Positions 34,741 to 42,281 of a DNA stretch of 64,000 nt are shown piece after piece. Source of the stretch: an uncultured Eubacteriales bacterium (GTDB lineage Bacteria; Bacillota; Clostridia; Oscillospirales; Oscillospiraceae). The translations under genes were made by a program, and so were the position numbers. The notes under the pieces are model-generated. The model did not search any database. It saw only the letters and a list, made by a program, of their open reading frames with translations, and had not been told where the DNA came from. The first letter of the stretch is position 1. Each line of letters begins with the position of its first letter. The DNA is taken from positions 1 through 64,000 of the forward strand of contig UQSF01000012.1 in the NCBI GenBank assembly GCA_900543625.1, in the 5' to 3' direction.

Positions 34741-36732
34741 TTACAGCTCGTAGCCGATGTGGAAGCCCTGATGCATGGCATCGCTGGACTGACCCGGCTT
34801 GACGGCGTCGCCGATGACGTGCACTTCCGGAACGAAAGCCTTGAGCTCTTCGGACAGCGGATCGTACTTGCGGGAGCCGAGGCCGAGAATGATGTAATCA
34901 AAGCCCTTGAGCCACTCCTCGGAGCCGTCCTTGTGCTGGATCTTGACGTCGTGCTCGGTCACTTCGAGGACCTTGGAGTTGATGTAGCTCTTGACGCCCT
35001 CGCGGCGCAGGCTGGCGAGCGCAATGTTGCGGTTCGGCAGGCAGACGCCGGTCATGAGCTGCGGCTGCATCTCAACAAGCGTGACTTCCACGTCGCCGAT
35101 GCTGCCGGTGGTCGCAAAGGAGTTCGGACGCGCGTCGGCCATGAGCATTTCGGCCGTCTCGCAGGCAACTTCGCCGCCGCCGAGGATGCAGACCGTGCCC
35201 TTCGGGATGGTGACCTTGCGGCTGAGGATATCATGGGTGGTGATGACCGGGTAGTCGCCGACGCCCTTGATGAAGGTCGGGATCAGCGGCGTCGCGCCGG
35301 TAGCGACGACGACTGCGTCAGGTGCAAACTCCTTGACATTCTCGACCGTAGCTTCCTTCTTGAACTCGAACTTCACGCCGGCCTTCTTGGCGCGGTAGTT
35401 GAGGTGGGTGAGCCACTTGCACATCTCCTGCTTGCCGGGAGAGACAACCGCCAGATTCAGCTGGCCGCCGATCTGCTTGCCCTTCTCCCAGACGGTGACG
35501 TCGTGGCCGCGCTCAGCCGCCGTGACAGCGGTGTACATGCCGCCGGGGCCGGCGCCGATGATGAGGACCTTCTTGGGCTTGTCGGTCGGGTTGAACGGGA
35601 AGTCGTACTCATGACCGACGAGCGGGTTGATGTGGCACTTGCAGACCGGATGATGCGGATCTTCCGGCGTGATGCAGCGGCCGCCGCAGGAGCCGCAGGG
35701 CGTGATGTCATCGAAGCGGTTCTCGAGTGCTTTCTTCGGCAGGTCGGGGTCTGCGAGCAAAGGACGGCCCATGGACACGCCGTCCACCAGACCACGCTCC
35801 ACCAGATCGGCGGCGTAGCGCACGTCGTTGATCTTGCCGACAACGAAAACCGGGATGTTCACGACCTTCTTGATCTCGGACGCCTCATAGACGTTCATGC
35901 CGATCTTCTGGCTGTGGGAGGGAAGGATGTTCTGAAGGCCCTCATACTGGACGCCGCCGGAGACCTCGAGCATATCAACGCCCGCAGCCTCGAATTTCGG
36001 GGCGAGGTAGAGCATTTCGTCCAGGGAGTTGCCGCCCGGCTCACGCTCGGAACCGGAGACACGCAGCACGATCGGGAAATCGCGGCTGATATTGCGGCGG
36101 CACTCTTCAATGATCTCAAGTATCAGGCGGGCACGGTTGTCGATGCAGCCGCCGTACTCGTCCATACGCTTATTGCGCAGCGGGCTGAGGAACGCGCCCG
36201 GCAGCATGTAAGCGTGCGCACAGTGCAGCGCGATGCCGCCGCAGCCGGCCTCTTCGGCGCGGCGCGCGGCCTGGCCGTACTGCTTGACCACCTTGTGGAT
36301 CTCGTCGATGGTGATCGGACGGCTGACAGCGCCGTTGGCGTTCGTGTTCACGGACGGGCCGAGGGGCGTGATGCCCTTGAGCGCACAGATGGACTCCGGA
36401 CCCGGATGAATGATCTGCGGGATGAGCGTGCTGCCGGCATCGCTCACGCGCTTGGCAAAGGCGGCGAACTGCGGGACGAGGGAGTCCTTGTCCAGCGCGG
36501 TCGTCTTGCCGATGTACCAATACTTATGGTCGACCGTGACAGCGTCGATGACGACGTAGCCGGCGCCACCCTCGGCGCGGCGCACGAAGATGTCGGCGAG
36601 CTGCTTGGGCACGGTGCCGTTGGTGGCCTCGTAGTGCATGCTCATCGGCGCCATGGCGATGCGGTTCTTCAGCGTCGTTCTGCCAAGCTGCAGGGGGGAG
36701 AAGATCTTCGCATTTTTCATATCAGTGATCAT
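34741..36732 (-). CDS. baiH: NADH:flavin oxidoreductase BaiH (bile acyl-CoA delta6-reductase type)
   Basis: 663 aa from ATG 36732 behind AGGAGGT. It is an Old Yellow Enzyme barrel fused to an FAD/NAD module, as in 2,4-dienoyl-CoA reductase: MAPMSMHYEATNGTVPKQLA, the long conserved block HCAHAYMLPGAFLSPLRNKR, a [4Fe-4S] site CGSCGGRC followed by CKC, and the dinucleotide motif LIIGAGPGGMYTA. It follows C. scindens BaiH along its whole length from memory. BaiH reduces the delta6 double bond in the reductive half of the pathway (and was first described as a 7beta-OH-specific delta4 oxidoreductase). It is a separate minus-strand unit divergent from baiCD. Confidence 0.92.
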   Translation of the reverse strand: MITDMKNAKIFSPLQLGRTTLKNRIAMAPMSMHYEATNGTVPKQLADIFVRRAEGGAGYVVIDAVTVDHKYWYIGKTTALDKDSLVPQFAAFAKRVSDAGSTLIPQIIHPGPESICALKGITPLGPSVNTNANGAVSRPITIDEIHKVVKQYGQAARRAEEAGCGGIALHCAHAYMLPGAFLSPLRNKRMDEYGGCIDNRARLILEIIEECRRNISRDFPIVLRVSGSEREPGGNSLDEMLYLAPKFEAAGVDMLEVSGGVQYEGLQNILPSHSQKIGMNVYEASEIKKVVNIPVFVVGKINDVRYAADLVERGLVDGVSMGRPLLADPDLPKKALENRFDDITPCGSCGGRCITPEDPHHPVCKCHINPLVGHEYDFPFNPTDKPKKVLIIGAGPGGMYTAVTAAERGHDVTVWEKGKQIGGQLNLAVVSPGKQEMCKWLTHLNYRAKKAGVKFEFKKEATVENVKEFAPDAVVVATGATPLIPTFIKGVGDYPVITTHDILSRKVTIPKGTVCILGGGEVACETAEMLMADARPNSFATTGSIGDVEVTLVEMQPQLMTGVCLPNRNIALASLRREGVKSYINSKVLEVTEHDVKIQHKDGSEEWLKGFDYIILGLGSRKYDPLSEELKAFVPEVHVIGDAVKPGQSSDAMHQGFHIGYEL

Positions 36733-37354
36733 GTTGTTACCTCCTGAACGATTTTAATGATGTGTCCCGTGCCGTCAGCCGTCTGCGGCGCTGCGGCCGC
36801 CAAACGACGCACGGGTGCTCCGGATGGTTCGTGCTTTCAGTATACTGGAAACGGCGCGGCCATGTCGCACATTTTCTTGTTAAATAATCCACATTTCCAA
36901 AAAGAATTTCAGAAAATGATGGCATGGAAGCGGACAGTTTTTGTGTTTTCACTACGTTTTTGTGCCTTTTTCGCCGCAATGTCCAAAGAAAAAGTGCCGG
37001 AAAAGCGCCGGAAAACACCGGATTTTTCGGCATTTCTCTGTAGGAAAAAGCAAGCCATCACAAGAAAGCATCCATGTTTTTGTACATTACGCCACAAACC
37101 TGTCGCAGAGTGACAATAAAACTAAAGATTTTGTACATTCCTTGCGCATGAATAGGCCACATTCTTTCCGACACGCCCCGCAACCTAGTGTTAAAATTTT
37201 TACAATAGCTGTTGAGCGTGGAATCCGGCCACCAGCGGCCGGTCTCCGGAGGATCATTCCCGGGTCCGCCGGACACGATTAAGGAACTCCGCGCTCAAGC
37301 AGAACGTGTAGGAAACCAGTTACGCATCCATTACAATTAGGAAAGGTGTATTTC
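36733..37354. promoter_or_regulatory. Divergent control region between baiH and baiCD
   Basis: A 622-bp gap with no supported gene. It is more AT-rich than its surroundings. It holds two 11-bp direct repeats TTTTGTACATT (37078-37088 and 37129-37139, 51 bp apart), several CCACATT-like motifs (36889-36895, 37157-37163), the extended -10 promoter of baiCD, and a GC-rich leader with a CCGGCC...GGCCGG hairpin (37225-37242). A TATACT-like box near 36838-36843 lies in the part expected to drive baiH. Confidence 0.6.
37168..37197 (+). promoter_or_regulatory. Extended -10 promoter of the baiCD unit
   Basis: CCGACA (37168-37173), an 18-bp spacer ending in TGT, and TAAAAT (37192-37197). A start near 37204 would give a leader of about 150 nt with GC-rich inverted repeats. 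The TGTTAAAAT nonamer is shared with the baiA promoter. Confidence 0.5.
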
Positions 37355-39280
37355 ATGAGTTACGATGCATTGTTTTCTCCCATCAAGCTCAGAGGGCTTG
37401 AGCTGAAAAACCGTGTGGTTCTGCCGGGTATGAACACCAAAATGGTCAAGGACAAGCATAACGTCGGCGAGGACCTGCCCGCCTACCACGCTGCGCGCGC
37501 GGCCGGCGGCTGCGGCCTGAACATTGTCGAGCTTGTCTCCATCTGCCCCGAGTGCCATGCCTACCTGTACCTCGGCCTTTATAATGAGCACCACAGAGAT
37601 GAGCTGCGCAAGGTCACCGACGCGATCCACGCTGCCGGCGGCAAGGCGGCCGTGCAGATCTGGCACGGCGGCTTCGTGCCCGAAGAGTTCTTCGACAAGA
37701 CCAACAAGCTCGAGACGCCCGACACGCTGACCGTCGAGCGCATCCATGAGATCGTCAAGCAGTTCGGCTACTCCGCCAAGCTCGCCGTCGAAGCCGGCTT
37801 TGACGCACTCGAGTTCCACGGCGCGCACACTTACCTGCCGCACGAATTCATGAACCCCTCGCTCAACAAGCGCACCGATGAGTACGGCAACCAGAGCCTC
37901 GAGAACCGCTGCCGCTTCAACCTCGAAGTCATCCGCGAGATGCGCAAGAACATGCCGGAAGACATGCCGCTGCTCATGCGTCTGGACGCCATCGACGAGA
38001 TGCTCCCGGCCGTGACCACGCAGGACGAGACCGTGCAGTTCATCAACTGGGCCGCCGAGGCCGGTGTCGACGCGATCGACCTGTCCCGCGGCAACGCCCG
38101 CAGCCTTGCCACCGTGTACGAAGTGCCGCCCTACAACCTGGAGCCGGGCTTCAACATGGATAACATCGCCGCCATCAAGGCGCGCGTGAACATTCCGGTC
38201 ATCGGCGTCGGCCGCATCGTCGACCCCGCGCTGGCCGATCAGCTCATCCGTGAGGGCAAGATCGACATGGTCGCCGTCGGCCGTGCGCAGCTCGCCGATC
38301 CCGAATGGTGCAACAAGTCCATGGAAGGCCGCGAGGCGGAGATCCGCCGCTGCATCGGCTGCACCGAGGGCTGCTACGACAAGGTCATCGACCCGAAGGC
38401 CAAGCACATCACCTGCACCCGCAACCCGGCGCTCTGCCTCGAGTACAAGGGCCTCCCGAAGCCGGAGACGGCCAAGAACGTCATGGTCATCGGCGCCGGC
38501 ATCGGCGGCCTGATGGCAGCCGAGTACCTCAAGGCCCGCGGCCACAACCCGACCGTCTATGAAGCCACCGACGCCCCGGGCGGCTACTTCGTGCTCGCCG
38601 GCAAGGCCCCGAAGAAGCAGGCCTTCACCGACGCCGTCATGTGGGACGCCGAGGAGTGCAAGCGCATGGGCATCGAGATCAAGACCGGTGTCACCGTGAC
38701 GCCCGAGCTCATCAAGGAAGTCAAGCCCGACCACGTGATCGTCGCCACCGGCGCACACTTCGTCAAGCCGAACATCCCCGGTCTGGATACCGCGGCGGAC
38801 GTGTTCGTTGCTGAGGACGTGCTGGCCGGCAAGGCCATGCCGCACGGCGAGACCATTATCCTCGGCGGCGGCGGTGTCGGCTGCGAGACCGCGCAGTTCC
38901 TCATCGAGCACGGCGTGACCGATGTGCGCGTCATGGACACCAAGCGTGTCGGCAACAAGATGGGCATGCTGCGCACGATGTTCCTCGACATCGAGTACCC
39001 CGGCGAGACCATCAAGAAGAGCCGCGGCTCTAAGGTCACCGCCGTCGGCGACCACGAGATCACCTATGCGTTCACGAACAAGGCCAAGAAGACCGTCGAG
39101 AAGACCCGCCACTTTGACTCTCTCGTCATCGCTACCGGCATGCACTCCCGCCCGACGCAGGATCTGACTGACGCGTGCAGCGAGCTTGGCATCCCCTGCG
39201 ATGTCATCGGCAGCGCCAGAAAGGCCGACATGGGCATCGAGGCCACGGCAGAGGCTTACGCCGCCGCCATGAAGGTCTGA
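37355..39280 (+). CDS. baiCD: NADH:flavin oxidoreductase BaiCD (3-oxo-delta4-cholenoyl-CoA oxidoreductase)
   Basis: 641 aa from ATG 37355 (GGAAAGG 8 bases upstream; a start 9 bp earlier is less likely). It begins MSYDALFSPIKLRGLELKNR and continues with LPGMNTKM, the flavin-barrel block LPHEFMNPSLNKRTDEYG, a [4Fe-4S] site of Cys333, Cys336, Cys340 and Cys354, and VMVIGAGIGGLMAAEYL for the FAD. These follow C. scindens BaiCD closely from memory. BaiCD introduces (and later reduces) the delta4 bond of 7alpha-hydroxy-3-oxo bile acyl-CoA. It is the first gene of the plus-strand bai unit. Confidence 0.94.
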   Translation: MSYDALFSPIKLRGLELKNRVVLPGMNTKMVKDKHNVGEDLPAYHAARAAGGCGLNIVELVSICPECHAYLYLGLYNEHHRDELRKVTDAIHAAGGKAAVQIWHGGFVPEEFFDKTNKLETPDTLTVERIHEIVKQFGYSAKLAVEAGFDALEFHGAHTYLPHEFMNPSLNKRTDEYGNQSLENRCRFNLEVIREMRKNMPEDMPLLMRLDAIDEMLPAVTTQDETVQFINWAAEAGVDAIDLSRGNARSLATVYEVPPYNLEPGFNMDNIAAIKARVNIPVIGVGRIVDPALADQLIREGKIDMVAVGRAQLADPEWCNKSMEGREAEIRRCIGCTEGCYDKVIDPKAKHITCTRNPALCLEYKGLPKPETAKNVMVIGAGIGGLMAAEYLKARGHNPTVYEATDAPGGYFVLAGKAPKKQAFTDAVMWDAEECKRMGIEIKTGVTVTPELIKEVKPDHVIVATGAHFVKPNIPGLDTAADVFVAEDVLAGKAMPHGETIILGGGGVGCETAQFLIEHGVTDVRVMDTKRVGNKMGMLRTMFLDIEYPGETIKKSRGSKVTAVGDHEITYAFTNKAKKTVEKTRHFDSLVIATGMHSRPTQDLTDACSELGIPCDVIGSARKADMGIEATAEAYAAAMKV

Positions 39281-39323
39281 TCGCAAACGTCAAACACAGA
39301 TAACAAGTCAGGAGGTTATCATT

Positions 39324-39857
39324 ATGACAGTTGAAGAACGTCTGGAAGCACTCGAGAAAGAAGTGCAGCGTCTCAAGGACGTGCAGGCCATCAAGGAGCT
39401 CAAGAGCAAGTATTTCCGTGCGCTCGACACCAAGAACTGGGATGAGCTGGAGACGACCATGACCCCGAATATCTCCACCGCCTACTCCAACGGCAAGCTC
39501 GTCTTCCACGGCCCGAAGGAGATCACCAACTACTTCAAGGAGTCCATGCCCGACACCGAGATCACCCTGCATCAGGGTCACAACCCGGTCATCTGGTTTG
39601 AGAGCGACACGGTCGCCTACGGCAAGTGGTACCTGCAGGACAACCTGATCTTCGCCGAGGGCAACCCCTACTGCGGCACGCAGATCCAGGGCTCTGCCAT
39701 CTACACCGACAAGTATGTCAAGGTCGACGGCGAGTGGCTGATCGAGGACACCGGCTACCTGCGCGTGTATGAGGAATCCTTCCAGCGAGACAAAACGCAC
39801 CGCATCCGGATCAATATGTTCCGCCCGAAGAAAAAGAAAGTCATCAAGAAGAAATAA
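39324..39857 (+). CDS. baiE: Bile acid 7alpha-dehydratase BaiE
   Basis: 177 aa from ATG 39324 behind AGGAGGT. It is a SnoaL/NTF2-fold dehydratase. The N-terminal coil MTVEERLEALEKEVQRLKD and NGKLVFHGPKEITNYF match C. scindens BaiE (166 aa) along most of the chain as I recall it. The catalytic residues fall in the right places: Tyr30, Asp35 and His83 at the same numbers, and Arg147 one residue on from Arg146. It removes water across C6-C7 of the 3-oxo-delta4-7alpha-hydroxy intermediate, the rate-limiting step. A lysine-rich tail (KKKKVIKKK) is additional. It is the best single marker that this is a true bai locus. Confidence 0.95.
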   Translation: MTVEERLEALEKEVQRLKDVQAIKELKSKYFRALDTKNWDELETTMTPNISTAYSNGKLVFHGPKEITNYFKESMPDTEITLHQGHNPVIWFESDTVAYGKWYLQDNLIFAEGNPYCGTQIQGSAIYTDKYVKVDGEWLIEDTGYLRVYEESFQRDKTHRIRINMFRPKKKKVIKKK

Positions 39858-39870
39858 ATAACCCGCTTGA

Positions 39871-39907
39871 TTCAAGCCGTCGTACACCCGATGTATGGCG
39901 GCTTGAA
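39871..39907 (+). other. Intercistronic stem-loop between baiE and the ATP-grasp gene
   Basis: TTCAAGCCG (39871-39879) pairs with CGGCTTGAA (39899-39907), with inner TACA/TGTA pairing. There is no T-run, so it is read as a processing or partial termination site inside the operon. Confidence 0.5.
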
Positions 39908-39949
39908 CCAAAATGGCCGAAAAATCCCTGCGAACGGAGCGTGATCCCC

Positions 39950-41017
39950 GTGCTGAAAAAACTGCGGCGCAAAGTCTACCGAAAGATCCGTTTTCAGACC
40001 TGGTACCGCAAGGCATACTACTACCACCGCAAGCGGCGGGATCTGGACAAGACCATCGCCCAGTACCGCGGCGTGGATGTACTGAGCGACAAAAAGCGCC
40101 TGTACCGTCTGCGGCGCGACATGATCCGGAGCCTGTTTCGCTATGGCTCTTACTATAATGAATACTTCCTCTTCGGCTATGAGGGAAAGGATGCCGCCTA
40201 CCGGGACGGGTTCATCACGGAAGGCATCCGCATGAGCTACTACCCGCGCATGAACGATCCGAAAAACACGAACATGCTCGAAAACAAGTACCTCACGTAC
40301 CAGAAGTTCCGCGACTTTTACGGCCGCGATGTGCTGCGCATCAAAAAAGGCGCGCAGCCGACGCCCGCCGCCCTCGAGGCCCTGCGCGATTTTACGCAGG
40401 CGCACCCGCGCTACATCGTCAAGCCCGTCTACGCCGCCTTCGGCAAGGGCGTTCACACCGAGTCGATCGCGGACTACCCCTACCCCGAGGCCGCACACGC
40501 CGCCTACAGCGCGCACGGCGCGATCCTTGAGGAGATCATCGAGCAGGGGGAGGAGCTGGCGCGCATCCATCCGCAGTCGGTCAACACCCTGCGCATCCCG
40601 ACGGTCGTTCTGGCAGACGGCAGCGTGCGGCTGTTTCATCCGACGCTGCGCGTCGGACGCGGCGACGGCATCATCGACAACTTCAGCGCCGGCGGCATCA
40701 GCGCACTCATCGACCCCGAGACCGGGTGCATCTGCTCCGACGGCGCGGACAAAAAGAGCCGCCGCTACGCGGCCCATCCGGACACCGGCGTGCGCTTTAA
40801 TGGCTACCGCCTCCCGGAATGGGACAAAGCCGTTGCCATGGTCACAACGGCGGCGCACATGGTGCCCGGAAATCACTATTGCGGCTGGGACCTTGCCTAC
40901 AGCACACACGGCTGGTGCATGGTCGAGGCCAACTGCACCGCACAGATGGGCGGCATGCAGATCATCACACAGACCGGCAGGAAGGCGGAGCTGGAAGCGC
41001 TCATCGCGCAGATGTGA
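39950..41017 (+). CDS. ATP-grasp ligase, sugar-transfer-associated type, inside the bai unit
   Basis: 355 aa from GTG 39950, preferred to GTG 39941 because GGAG lies 10 bases upstream. A basic N-terminal region (LRRKVYRKIR) is followed by an ATP-grasp core: YIVKPVYAAFGKGVH (ATP-binding Lys and glycine loop), HPQSVNTLRIPTVVL, DNFSAGGISALID, and the metal-binding WDLAYSTHGWCMVEANCTAQ with Glu and Asn. This is the family called sugar-transfer-associated ATP-grasp (PF14397 type), normally found in polysaccharide loci. Here it sits between baiE and two dehydratase-like genes. It would form an acyl-phosphate and then an amide or ester; the substrate is unknown. Confidence 0.8.
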   Translation: MLKKLRRKVYRKIRFQTWYRKAYYYHRKRRDLDKTIAQYRGVDVLSDKKRLYRLRRDMIRSLFRYGSYYNEYFLFGYEGKDAAYRDGFITEGIRMSYYPRMNDPKNTNMLENKYLTYQKFRDFYGRDVLRIKKGAQPTPAALEALRDFTQAHPRYIVKPVYAAFGKGVHTESIADYPYPEAAHAAYSAHGAILEEIIEQGEELARIHPQSVNTLRIPTVVLADGSVRLFHPTLRVGRGDGIIDNFSAGGISALIDPETGCICSDGADKKSRRYAAHPDTGVRFNGYRLPEWDKAVAMVTTAAHMVPGNHYCGWDLAYSTHGWCMVEANCTAQMGGMQIITQTGRKAELEALIAQM

Positions 41018-41082
41018 CACCGCTGCCGTAACGTAAAAGAAGCAAAGGAAACCAACACGACAACACCGAAAGGAGAATAACC

Positions 41083-41577
41083 ATGACTGAACTTGAAAAA
41101 CTCGTAGAAAAAGACGCAATCCGTGACCAGTACTACGTTTACGCCCGCGCGCTCGACCGCATCGACAACCCGCTCGGCAAGACCGTGTTCGCCGAAGATG
41201 CGCAGGTCGACTACGGCCCGACCTACAAGGGCACCGGCTACGGCTTCATCGACATGATGCTCAAGATGCACCGCAAGATGGTCTCCACGCACCACGTCAT
41301 GACCAACATCCTCATCAAGCTCAACGAGGACGGCACCAAGGCCGCCGCCGAGGCTTATATGTACGCCGCCTGCAAGTACCGCAACGGCATGGTCGTCGTG
41401 GCACGCTGCCGCGACATCGACCTCTGGGAGAAGCGCGACGGCAAGTGGCTCGTCGTCAAGCGCACCGTCGCCGGCGACAACACCATGATCCTGCACCCCG
41501 ACTTCGCGCCCGACTACAACAACGGCCGCGACAAGGTCAAGGATCCGTCCTACGACTACTTCGAAACCATCGAGTAA
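41083..41577 (+). CDS. SnoaL/NTF2-fold protein of the bai unit, dehydratase-like
   Basis: 164 aa from ATG 41083 behind AAAGGAGAA. The fold is that of SnoaL-like ketosteroid-isomerase-type proteins. Tyr20 and Asp25 reproduce the Tyr-x4-Asp spacing of BaiE (Tyr30, Asp35), and STHHVMTN places His70/His71 where BaiE has His83. This makes a bile acid dehydratase or isomerase plausible. C. scindens baiI encodes a protein of this superfamily whose function is not settled (7beta-dehydratase has been proposed). Overall similarity to BaiE is low. Confidence 0.75.
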   Translation: MTELEKLVEKDAIRDQYYVYARALDRIDNPLGKTVFAEDAQVDYGPTYKGTGYGFIDMMLKMHRKMVSTHHVMTNILIKLNEDGTKAAAEAYMYAACKYRNGMVVVARCRDIDLWEKRDGKWLVVKRTVAGDNTMILHPDFAPDYNNGRDKVKDPSYDYFETIE

Positions 41578-41584
41578 TTCGCCC

Positions 41585-42139
41585 GTGGCAACGAGAAACA
41601 TCCCATTCCCCGACAAAGTCCGGGATATGGTGCTCGACGTCATCACGCACGTCCGCCGACAGGAATACACACCCGAGCAGCTGTGCCAGCTGCAGAAGAT
41701 CATCGAGTGCAAGTATTTCTACTGGTGGTGCATGGACATGAAAAAAGAGGAGTATATGATGGAGTTGTTCACCGACGACTTCCGCTACTACCTCAACGGC
41801 CATCTCACCGTCAAGGACAAGCTCCTGCAGGCGCGCAACGCCAAGTGGTGCAACAAGGATATGCAGACGATGCATATGGGGCACCAGCCGATGATCTGGC
41901 TGATCGACGAAAACCATGCACGCGGGGTCTTCCAATACGAGGACCATATGTGCTATTATGATGACTGTGAAGTGCTGCAGAGCTGGATGGTCTACTGCGA
42001 CGACTTCGTCAAGGGCGAGGACGGCGCGTGGCGCATTCAGAAGCTGCGCATGGCCTACCGCGAGATGGACGGCAATTTCCGCACCACGATGGTGCCCAAG
42101 GACTGGGTGCCGGACGCGTGGGACACGCCGGACTACTAA
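41585..42139 (+). CDS. Second SnoaL/NTF2-fold protein, BaiE/BaiI-like
   Basis: 184 aa if started at GTG 41585, 7 bp after the previous stop. There is no clear ribosome binding site, so translational coupling or a start at ATG 41627 is possible. Tyr46 and Asp51 (YWWCMD) keep the BaiE Tyr-x4-Asp spacing. MHMGHQPMIW with His97 matches the BaiE segment around His83 (LHQGHNPVIW) better than the preceding gene does. It is therefore the nearer BaiE/BaiI relative of the two. The probable role is dehydration of another hydroxyl stereoisomer; this is inference. Confidence 0.75.
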   Translation: MATRNIPFPDKVRDMVLDVITHVRRQEYTPEQLCQLQKIIECKYFYWWCMDMKKEEYMMELFTDDFRYYLNGHLTVKDKLLQARNAKWCNKDMQTMHMGHQPMIWLIDENHARGVFQYEDHMCYYDDCEVLQSWMVYCDDFVKGEDGAWRIQKLRMAYREMDGNFRTTMVPKDWVPDAWDTPDY

Positions 42140-42151
42140 ACGATCCTATCC

Positions 42152-42182
42152 GGAGAAGCCGCACATTTTGTGTGGCTTCTCC
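42152..42182 (+). terminator. Hairpin at the end of the plus-strand bai unit
   Basis: GGAGAAGCC (42152-42160) pairs with GGCTTCTCC (42174-42182), with inner CAC/GTG pairs. The following sequence is CCCGTGCC and not a T-run, so termination is likely but may be incomplete. Confidence 0.55.
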
Positions 42183-42281
42183 CCCGTGCCTTTATCCCCT
42201 CCTCATTTTCTCAAAGGTATTCGCGGCGAATGCCCTTGAAAAGCTGAGGAAGCTCCAAATCTGACGCAGGAGAATGCATAT

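Noticed and set aside
36757..37139. Small open frames in the baiH/baiCD gap
   Set aside because: They are rich in Phe, Lys and Cys from AT-rich DNA, lack binding sites and overlap the likely regulatory repeats.
34759..39286. Long antisense frames of about 650 codons opposite baiH and baiCD
   Set aside because: Same reason: mirror frames of two clearly recognised enzymes, without ribosome binding sites or protein motifs.
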